A DNA stretch of 64,000 nucleotides from Telmatactis stephensoni (lineage: Eukaryota; Cnidaria; Anthozoa; Actiniaria; Isophelliidae): the NCBI GenBank assembly GCA_029948255.1, contig JALIZF010001869.1, positions 372,001 through 436,000 of the forward strand, given 5' to 3'. This document shows, in pieces, positions 20,475-29,817 of this stretch. Position 1 is the first letter of the stretch. The number at the start of each line of letters is the position of its first letter. Position numbers and translations under genes: made by a program. The notes beneath the pieces were generated by a model that worked only from the letters and a program-made list of their open reading frames with translations, was not told where the DNA came from and made no database searches.

Positions 20475-21203
20475 TCATTTATGCTGCCGCGCGCCACCAT
20501 CCTTCTCAACAATGACCAAATCAGCTCCAGTTTCTAAGCTTATGTCATCACGTCTGTTTCCTTTTTCCATAAGCGTATTGTCACCATTAGTGACTTCCAC
20601 TTCGTCGTTATTTACCACGATTGTATCATCTCGATGGTATCGATTTACCATCTCCTGGGCCTGTCTTGATGATGCCCCTCCCCCCCCCCCCCCCTCCCTT
20701 AGATAAGATCAGATTCCCTCGAAAGTGTTAATGATACCGATATTATCAGCGTCTTCTCTACCACTGATCTTCACTCCTTTTCTTACAACGGCAGCTTTCG
20801 GAACGAAATGGTCATTCCCTCCCATTCCATAAGCTTCACAGTTATCATCCAGCACTGCGAAATTCTGGTCATTACAATTGGGGTTTATAAATTTAGTTCA
20901 GGGTTGTTGTTTTTTCTCAGTTCTTCAAGATATCGCGGCAGGTTTTCTTGGTAAGTGATTTCCGCCTGACGATGAGTAATTTCAAAGCTTCTTAGTTCGC
21001 ATAAACGCACCCTGGCAGCACAATGGCTGTGCGATCGAACACGGATCGCGTCCAAAGGATTAACTGCAGTTCGTGACTAACGCAAAGTCACAGTCTATGG
21101 TTAATCCTTCCTTCGTTATTTCGTTGGTTACTCTTTGCACAACAACCAACCCGTCCGACAGCTCTGCATATTCCTGACACAGCGAGGCAAGGCACGCAGA
21201 CAT
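20475..21203 (-). pseudogene. unrecognised coding region with frame breaks
   Basis: On the minus strand an ATG at 21201-21203 opens MSACLASLCQEYAEL and runs about 47 codons. Coding-like sequence then continues one base over (NPLDAIRVRSHS to YLEELRKNNNPEL), again in a third frame (NPNCNDQNFAVLDDNCEAYG to IGIINTFEGI) and, after a G run of about 18, in a last frame (QAQEMVNRYHRDDTIVV to VEKDGGARQHK) ending at 20475. The composition is acidic and protein-like throughout. I do not recognise the family. No intron signals are needed to join the parts. It may be a retrocopy, a decayed gene, or a real intronless gene spoiled by assembly indels. Confidence 0.5.
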
Positions 21204-21790
21204 CTTCGCACAGTAAACGCTACATTACGGCATCTGTTTCGGATGTCAGTTTTGTTTGTAAACCAGAACCAATGTTAATAGGAGGATTGGTTATGAAACA
21301 CGACAAACGTTACAGGGACTGACAAATGAAGCAAACATGGATGTTCAATTCAGTCTTGACCGTCCAGGACTTTTTGTTTTACCTTCGTTTATTTTGCTTG
21401 ACTGTCAGTGAGCTGATCTTAGCGTTTTCATTGGCTGATTGTCTGAATGATATGAATGCTTTTGTCAGGCCCGTCACAAAGGTATTGATAAGGGAGGTTC
21501 GATTTCCACCATATTCGGCTGGAATTAGGGAGTGCTTAAATGACCTGTATAAGTATCAGAGGTCCAGCTGCATGGCTTTTGGAAAGTGAAATGAATTTTT
21601 TTAGATAACTCTTGTTTCGGGGAGTTTATTTTTCAAAATTACGCAAAATCAGTTGAAAGCATCAAACTAATGTAAGGAGTTTATATAGTTTTCTTCATTG
21701 AAGACCAGAATTTTAAGCTAAGAAAAACTAGATAAGAGAAATAGAATCTATTAAAAACAGAAAAAAAGGAAAAAAAGAAAAGTTAATTGT

Positions 21791-22040
21791 TGGCGCAGGC
21801 AGGACTCGAACCTGTTATCCAAAGAAATTAGTATGCTAATCTTATGCAAAACCCAAAAAATCGGGCCATGCATCCAGACAAATCGCTGAATCATCGCATG
21901 TTACGTATAGGATGGAGATTTCGACCCCTTCCGCGCTATCCGGTAGAACACAGCGAGCTTTCGCAGTCAAAGAGGGAGGAAACAGTCGGATCCTAGGCCA
22001 TAGAAGACTGAACCATACCACTAGGCTAACTGGTCTACTG
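21791..22040 (-). mobile_element. tRNA-like element with separated A and B boxes, copy 1
   Basis: On the minus strand an A-box-like TAGCCTAGTGG near 22030 starts the element. The central block ACCGGATAGCGCGGAAGGGG then TCGAAATCTCCATCC follows, and the 3' end is a tRNA-like T arm and tail, ACAGGTTCGAGTCCTG to GCGCCA, followed by a T-rich tract. The block order and central block match 45881-46185. It is a SINE-like Pol III unit or a relic of an inserted tRNA, not a normal tRNA. Confidence 0.55.
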
Positions 22041-22107
22041 AGGGATTTGGAGGACAAAAAAACCTAGTGTATCCTTTAATTGGTTATCTATTGTTGTGCA
22101 AATTACG

Positions 22108-22192
22108 TGATCCCGTGGCGCAGTTGGAAAACCCTTGGACTGTGAAGCAAGTGAGCAGATGTAAGAGCCGGGTTCGAAACCGGCTAGTACCT
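22108..22192 (+). mobile_element. tRNA-like SINE head
   Basis: A box GTGGCGCAGTTGG and B box GGGTTCGAAACC at normal tRNA spacing. The T arm GCCGGGTTCGAAACCGGC pairs well, but the acceptor ends do not pair, and a T-rich tail (TTTTTATTTTTTATTTTTT) follows. A tRNA-derived element rather than a functional tRNA. Confidence 0.6.
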
Positions 22193-22694
22193 TGCTTTTT
22201 ATTTTTTATTTTTTATTTTATTATATTTTTCCTGTCTCAAAATTAAAATTAGTTGTTATTTAAGAGAGAGAGAGAGAGAAAACAGAAAAAGAAAAAGATT
22301 ATGAAGGCATAAATAGAAATGGTGGAAAATGCTTCAGTTGTTAAAACTGAAAAATCGTTAAAATAAATAGCTGAAGGTCGGGGTTTTGACAAAACCATAA
22401 TTCGCCGGCATTCAAAGGTTCATTTAGAGAGAAATGCATATGACTGTAGTTTCTTGAGAGAACGTACTAGTCGCCTAAGCTGAGCGGCTATTTTCTGTGG
22501 GAAGGGAGGGGAGTTCGTTCAAACTTTCGAACCACCCAAAGCGACGGGCCAATTTGTTTTGTACATTGGCTGTGGTTCATGACTCCATTCGGTTCGGTAC
22601 AAGGTCATGAAATAAAACTCACAAAAGCTTTCACAATTGTTCTTGGAACTTTCAAAATGAAAAGTCTTTCCCGACTTTCCCAGAGTTTTACAAT

Positions 22695-23384
22695 TTCTCA
22701 AGTATATTAAGGCTTGGGTTGTCTGCCAATTAGCCAGAATTTTGTTTCTTAAATAATTCTCTTGCTTTTAGAGATATTGCATCAATATTTTTATGGGAGC
22801 TGTAGATCAAAAAGTGTGACAGATTGAGACCAAGTATTTTGCATTTTCTTGGTCACGTGACTTTAAGGCAGCAAAAACGGTTTTTTGAAAATGGGGAGTA
22901 CAGAGCCTCATTGAATGAAGCTGAAACTCACATCGTTTAAAGGTATTTAGGGTACATATATGAATTAGCCTTTGCATGTTGTCCATCGATGTTGGGAAAG
23001 AAGATATTTGAGAAAAACTAATATGCAAATTACGTCACGTGACCTTTTTTCTTCAATAACTCTTTATGTGAGCTATTTTTCCAAACAGAAAAGGCTGATT
23101 TGGAAAGCCCTCTCCGAAAGAAACAAGAAAACATGCAATTCATGAATATTGAAATGGTTGTTGTGTACCCCATTTCTAATTGAAATTTTGCAGTGAAAAA
23201 CATGGTCCAGCAAGTCACGTGACACTCCAACAAAAGTCAACACTCGTGGAAAAAATTTCAGTCGATGGATACTAACTGAAAATTACCAAAATATGGAGAT
23301 TTCCACATTGGATAAGTCGTGAGATTCATAAAACCTAAAATTCATACAAATCGATCAAAACCCAAGCCTTAATATACTTGAGAA
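22695..23384. mobile_element. 690-bp non-autonomous DNA transposon
   Basis: Perfect 26-base terminal inverted repeats TTCTCAAGTATATTAAGGCTTGGGTT. No transposase frame inside. An internal CACGTGAC motif appears four times near AATTACGTCACGTGAC-like contexts (about 22853, 23034, 23216). Only TTAA or TA within the repeat could be target sites, so the superfamily is unresolved. Confidence 0.85.
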
Positions 23385-24450
23385 CTAACATTTTTTACGC
23401 CCGTGCGGGATTTTTACGGAACCGGAGCTGTAAGCACGTCACCGTCTTTCCTTTCCCCTCCGCTCCCCTCCCCCTCCCTGACGCCCTGGGTCTCCGAGGA
23501 CTCGACGGCACGTCACTTCCTATTCTTTGTCTTGCCGGTTGGGAGTCCTGTGTCCGTGTGCACTTGGGTCTGAATGGACGCCACATTATGTTTACCATTG
23601 TTTGCTCTAAGTACTGTGTTTGTATTCATTGAAAAACGCTTTATTTGGCAGCGTTTCGTTGTCCTAAAGTATTATTCTAAATCAAGGTAAGAAAAATAAC
23701 AATCAGATCAGTAAACTGATGAATATTCGATCTGTATTCCATGCTTTCCCGTCCTCGTGCTATCTGGAAAATGAATGATTTAACCCGAAGACGCGTAAAC
23801 ATGTAGCGAGCCTTGTTTCAAATAATTGATATTCAATACGCCAAGCAAGCGTTTATTGTTCAACTCACTGGTCCCTAGCTCTGCGATCTTTATTCTGAAT
23901 TTTACACATCTCCATTGACGTGTTAAGTTTCCCAACAGAATAACAACTTGGCAAAATGTGTGGAACTAGGGCGCGGACATCGAATGTGCTTGACAACTGA
24001 ACTCTTTGTGTGAATGTCCTTTGATACGAGATACGGGATAAATTTACTTTAAACTACGAACACTATTTCCCAAGAGCATTAAGATTTGAGAAAAACATCA
24101 AAACAAGCGAGTGTGGACTCAACATAAAGAGTTTTATAATAAAACTTACATGTACTGACTCGCCTATTCCAAAATCGGTTGTCCAGTCATGAATCATTCA
24201 AGCATAGCCAAGACAAAGATTCAAATGAATGGTTTTTCAATAATGTGCTAATGATTTATTAAGATCAGAACTTGTTTTTAAATGGCTGATTTCAAAATCC
24301 AAATCTTTTTTTAATTCTTGTTTTATACATAAAGATGTTTCACACTTATTATTAGTTCTTTAGGGAGAGAAAAATGTCACTAAACCAGCATTCATTTTTG
24401 TCCTAATTATGACACTTGAAGATATATATATATCAGTAGACTATATACTA
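23385..24450. other. intergenic, no gene seen
   Basis: Includes a GC-rich pyrimidine patch (23440-23530) with a short open frame on both strands, which I do not believe is coding. AT-rich elsewhere. Confidence 0.45.
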
Positions 24451-24609
24451 GTTATACAAGTGCTTTAAAGTCGGCATACCATGGAAATCCCACGCGTCAC
24501 TTGTATTATTCTTGTGTACACAACAAGCCTTTAGGTGAGTGTGTATACAAAGAAAATACAAGTGACGAGTGGGATATCCATGGTATGCCACAAGAAACCA
24601 TTGTATAAC
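24451..24609. repeat. foldback element, about 159 bp
   Basis: GTTATACAA at the left and TTGTATAAC at the right. The inner arms GGCATACCATGGAAATCCCAC and GTGGGATATCCATGGTATGCC pair with few mismatches, followed by ACTTGTATT / AATACAAGT. Confidence 0.75.
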
Positions 24610-25315
24610 TATTTTATCCCACACCATATTTAGAGACAGTTGAATACTGCTGAGTATACAACAACTTTCCTGCTTTCTGATTGGTTGTATTTTCTATAGT
24701 CTGGGATAAATACATGTGCATTTGAATCAGACACAAGCTCTACACATGTAGCTAATGCCTCAGAACTCCAAATTTCTAAATTGATCAACACATATACCAA
24801 AAAATAAACAACAGTACGACATGGAAATTACATGTTTAAACTATCAAATAGGGTCTGAACCAGGCCTAATAACAAATTGATAATCTCTAGTTTGATTAAC
24901 CCAGGTCAGAATAAAACTGTGGTTATAGCTTATGGAATTAATTTCTCATTTTTTAATTCTTTTTTTTTTTTGTTAGAGGAATATTGTTTGATTATTATCA
25001 CCAATTTTTAATTACACTTGGTCCACTTACACATTCAAGCAAGGGATGACTCTAGTGACTGGAGTTTGGGTGAAATCAAGAATGTGCCAACCATTTTTAC
25101 CATGGGTTTTTGTGATCCAGCCATTGAATTTCTTGTTGGCACTTAACACATCAACATTGTTTATATATATACTCATCTTTACAAATAACTCGCATCATTT
25201 TTAAGAAGTCTATATATTGTTACTAAATAAATGCTATATCTTGTTGTATGTACCAGGCAGTCTTATCCACACAAGCAACAAAGTTACAACAGAGTAAAAG
25301 ATCATTGAGTACAGC

Positions 25316-26574
25316 ATGAAGACTTACAACACTGTTGCCATAGAAACTGATATAAATGGCGTTGATAGCAATGAAGAATTGACTGCTCTATTTATTAGGG
25401 CTTTGGAACTTTGTCAGATTGCAAAGACTTCTAAAGCCCTCTGCAAACCTTCACCGTCAAGTACTCAGTATTTATCATTTGACAATGTTACATACTGCAT
25501 ACGTAATACAGAAAGTGTTGACCTAAATCCTATCCCACTACCAGACATGGATATAAGTGAATGTGTAGAGAGTGTACAAGCTATTTATGCAAAGGTCAAA
25601 CAGGATGAAGATCAAATGGATGAAGCTGTAAAAAGTGATGACATTGGAGCTGTAGAAATTGCTGATGAAAGTGTTGCATGTGAGACATATGAAAAAAAGC
25701 CAACAAGCTTTGTTGAGAAAGGTTTGGTAACAAAATGCCCTGTTGAAATAGGAAGAATCTTCTGTTTGTAATGACGGACAACCTTCAGCTTTAGAAGAAG
25801 AAAATCTTATGATCATAAACAAAAGCACATTAAAACAAGATGAAGCAATTTTGAAGAAAGAACCAGCAAATATAAAGAACATGGAAGCAAATTTAAATGC
25901 TGAGCAAGATGGAACAACAGTCCATGTTGTTGAACAATCAAGTCGTCAAATAGGAAAAGTTAAAAGTAAGAGGCAGAGTACAAAAGAAACTAATAAGAAA
26001 CCACAGATTTGTCCTTACTGCAACAAAGATTGTGGATATTTGTCAATTCTTCAAGTTCACATCAGAACTCATACAAAGGAGAAGCCTTTCCAGTGTCAGC
26101 ATTGCAAAAAATCATTTGCAAGGGCTCTGAAGCTGAGAGAGCATATTATGAGGCATTTGGGTGAGAAACCCCACAAGTGCTCTGTTTGTCACAAGGGATT
26201 TGTGACAAAACAAGAACTTAAAGAACATCACCAAACCCACACTGGACGGAAATTACATCAATGTCAATTTTGTGTAAAGGGATTTGCTAAAAGAAATGCT
26301 CTTGTGGAACACTTGAGAACACACACTGGAGAAAGACCAGCATGTATGTAGCTTTTGTGAAAAGGCTTACAAGAGAAAGCAACATCTTGTTGAACATTTG
26401 CTAGTACATGGAGGGCAAAGAACATTTGAGTGTGAATTGTGTGATAAAGCATTTGTACAAAAACGATATCTTACTCAACACCTTAGGACACACTCTAGAG
26501 ATTGTGATATTTGCGGTATGGCATTTATAACAATACAAGAGCTCATTAGCCACTTGAAAACCCACTCTAGATAA
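25316..26574 (+). CDS. C2H2 zinc-finger protein, gene B (frame broken twice)
   Basis: Probable nuclear DNA-binding protein, paralogue of gene A. The ATG at 25316 begins MKTYNTVAIETDING. The N-terminal frame stops at 25769-25771. From about 25755 the next frame reads EESSVCNDGQPS and continues into an acidic linker and four fingers (CPYC, CQHC, CSVC, CQFC), ending at a TAG at 26349-26351. One extra G between CCA and CAT at 26340 explains that stop: the next frame reads HVCSFC and gives three more fingers (CSFC, CELC, CDIC) to a TAA at 26572-26574. In total about 150 leader codons plus seven fingers with TGEKP-like linkers. Both breaks equal one extra base. Either a young pseudogene or a live gene with assembly insertions. 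Confidence 0.7.
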
Positions 26575-27861
26575 GGAGGACAGAATTTGTAAGACGATAG
26601 GTTAATTCAAAGGAATTTTTGATGGAGATTGATGGAGAGTGTCCTAAAACCACTGCCAATTCTTAACCCCAAGTGTGTGGATTTAGCTCTGGTGCAAATT
26701 ATATTTTTGTGCTTGCACGCTTAACCTAGTTCTAAAGTTGTCTTGTCCTAGATGATAAATAGTCCAAGAGTTGCACAATTACAAAAATACTGTAGTCATG
26801 AGTACAGAAAAATTCATGAAAAACTCATGAGTACAGAAAAAAAAAATAAACATTTTGGACCATGCAGGATTAAAACTATACTACAACGTGTATTCTACAC
26901 TAGCTCTTTCTTCTTCCCCTTTTTCACTTCCAAAGCTTCTCAATGTTTTGGACTGTAGCTAGTGGATATTTATTTATTTAAAAAGAAGTGATGAAAACTT
27001 TCACTGTGAATAGAATGTATATACAATTTGTGAATTAGATAAGCCTGTGTACCTAATATTATCATAAGCTATATTTGTACAATATTCTGCACTTTGCAGC
27101 GCAGCGCTAGCAAAATGTGATGAGGTGTGCGAGATAGCAGTAGTTAGTTCTACAGATTTGTGAAATTGTGCATTAAATTAGAAATACATTAAAAACGATC
27201 TGTTTGAATTTAAATCAAAAACTACCACTAAGTTACAACGAAAAAGGTGATATTTACATACGCTATAGCTAAAACAGTTCGGTTATTCCACAAAGATTGT
27301 GAGAAGTTTCCCTTGGTTATCAGGAATGGAAATGTTAACAGTTTATTTACATTGACCTTACACCGTTATTTTTTAATAATAATTCTACACAAAAGATATT
27401 TTTAGACCGATTACATGAACTTACCAGATGAAAAAACTTAACAAACACAAAAGAGAAAAAAATTAACGAAAGGAAAGAGAAAAAGAGAGAGATTTCAGCA
27501 CATTAAAGTGGCTCGAAGTAGTTTTTTTGATGGGCCATGCTTCCATCTAGTTTCATTGATTTCGACAAATTGAACAACTTATCCCAGAATGATATGATCA
27601 AAAAATTGAACAAGTAATGTTTGTAACCTTGTTTAGTTAAACCATGTTTAAATTGTTGGTGTAAATGAGTGGGATTTAATAAGTCTGGATCAATTAAAAT
27701 GAAAACTGGAAGAGCGGCTAATCAATAAATACTGTCAACAAAACTTGAAAGCCACCCTAAAATGAATTTAGATTGTACATCAGCTATTAAATATTTCTGC
27801 TCTCATTCTGAAAAGTTTAGATTTTCCATTTCTTTTCATTTGCATACATTTTCCATTTCTC
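26575..27861. other. 3' flank and intergenic, no gene seen
   Basis: AT-rich. No supported coding frame, repeat with clear ends or RNA gene. Confidence 0.45.
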
Positions 27862-27910
27862 CTTACTACTGATGAAGGCAATCGAATTGCCGCGAAACAT
27901 GTTTAGTAAG
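27862..27910 (+). ncRNA. hammerhead-ribozyme-like fold
   Basis: Order as in a type I hammerhead: CTTACTA (27862-27868) pairs perfectly with TAGTAAG (27904-27910) as stem I; the conserved CTGATGA core is 27869-27875; stem II GGCAAT/ATTGCC has a CGA loop; GAAA is at 27894-27897; a tiny stem III ACATGT and a T at the cleavage position follow. The flaw is an A (27876) and a GC (27892-27893) at the base of stem II, where a Watson-Crick pair is expected. Known examples in animals are often linked to Penelope-like elements and retrozymes. Activity is not shown. Confidence 0.45.
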
Positions 27911-29817
27911 AACATTAATTATAAATTACGAACTATCGTACACAGTAATTCGCATAGCATTCTAAAAAGGGACTTTCTTTTCCTTCTCTTTCGATGAGGA
28001 AAAAATAATCAGATGATAAGTATAGAATAAAAGTAAATAACGGAAAGAACAAAGCAACTCTCAGAAGTCTTTCGGCCTTCTGTATTTAAATGATGTTCAA
28101 CTGGAATATTCGTGAATTATAACTGTTTGGTAGACCAACAACAGAGCGTATCACTAAGAGGAAGTAGTATTAATAATAGTAAGCGGCCTAGAAATCGTTA
28201 TTACGAGTGAATATAATTATTCCGAATAATTAGCTAATTAGCCTTTTAACTAAAACGAGATTATATACTTCAAGGAACCATTACTAATGGGCTCCTGATA
28301 CTTCACTCTTTTTATACAATGTCTGCCTGGTTATATTTCGAACGATCGATCATGCACATATTGTTCGATGGAGTTCCTCAAAATATATTCGGTAACTACT
28401 CTCATTAAATGGATACCTCCGAAAATGTTTAGGGTTGAAAAAACAAAAGGAAAAGATTTCACAAGAAGGATAGCTAGCTTAAATATTTGCCCTCAAGTTT
28501 TACTCATCAGTACCAATTGTTCCTTCGCGATTTGCCCGCTTTTGTCCTTCCTTCCCTCCTCCCTCCCTCCCTCCCTCCCTCCCTCCCTCCCTCCCTCCCT
28601 CCCTTCTTTTCTTCGAACTCCTTCCTAATTCTTTCTTCAATTCACCTTCCTACCACCTTCCTTCGTTTTATCCTAATTTCCCTCTTTTTAAGAGCAAATT
28701 TAGTTCTACGAAATGTCCTGCCTGTTCGTCTTTGGGTCAATAATTTAGGTATAAATAAAGAAAAAAACAACAACTATTAATCCATACACAGTGTGACGTC
28801 CGCATCGATTTCTAAAATAACGCCACAAAAATGAATCGGTCGTTGGAAGGCAGCGTAAGCCGAGGGTTAATAATCAATGATTTTCTTTAGTTTTACACTA
28901 TACTAACCCACTTTTGAACAACTAACAGCCTTGCTATAGGTGCCCTCTAGTAACTATAGTTACCAACTTTATTATTCTTTACTGATTAAATCTTCATTAC
29001 CATAAAAAAGGTAGCGGAATTAAAAAACATTTCGTGATGTGGTCCTACGGTCTGTTCACCCCACCTCCTCTCCCCTTCGGCTAATTGGGGTACCTATAGG
29101 TAAGTCAATCAGAGCTTCAATTCCGCCCGCAGAGATTTATTCTAACAATGACGTTTTGCAAGAAGATTCGTGAAACGAAAATGATAGACACTATTGAAAT
29201 GACTGACAAATGTTGCCAAATGAGTTGTCTTTGAAGCTCCTCCTCAATTGAGACGCAAAGGGTACTTAATAACGAGCTTGATAGATACAAGGTACTTTAC
29301 ACCTTTCAGCTGTGTATGATATCCCGTATACAAGTTTGGATTTGATCTGGGCTTCAGCAGACAAGGTAAAATGCGCATACCGTAATTCATGAATACGTTT
29401 TCTCTTTCTCTCATATCTTCTCATTTTTCTCGTTCATATTTCCTTCCACTTTTCATTTGCTCTTAGAAGCGTTCATACTGCCGCCGCGCCGGCTATCATC
29501 ACCGAATTGTGAAATAAACGCTACTTGTTGAAAACATATTTTTAAAATCGAAAATACAAGTAATGTATATAATTTTTAAAATTGAAAATACAAATAAGGC
29601 TATCAGATGTCAATCATACATTGTATTTTCCCCACATTGAATTGGATATTAGTAGCAAGTTAGTTGAATCATTGTCATTTTCCTCGTTGTCTCCTTTCCT
29701 TCCTTGTCTATTTTCCCCTTTCTCTTGGCGTCTTCACTTTCATTCTTTTGTTTTTCTTTTTTCTCCGTTTTATTTTATTTTATTTTCTAAAACCTCTACC
29801 AGAACCATCCTACCACG
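27911..29817. other. intergenic, upstream of the dermatopontin-like gene
   Basis: Holds a (CCTC)n array at 28546-28602 and pyrimidine-rich stretches near 29690-29780. The promoter of the downstream gene should lie near 29700-29810 but no TATA box is evident. Nothing else supported. Confidence 0.45.
28546..28602. repeat. (CCTC)n microsatellite
   Basis: About 13 tetranucleotide units. Open frames across it encode only Pro-Ser-Leu repeats. Confidence 0.9.

Noticed and set aside
22108..22192. Functional tRNA gene
   Set aside because: Promoter boxes and T arm are good, but the acceptor strands do not pair and the tail is SINE-like.
23378..23632. Overlapping open frames on both strands in a GC-rich patch
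   Set aside because: Composition-driven, no family motif, and adjoins a transposon end.
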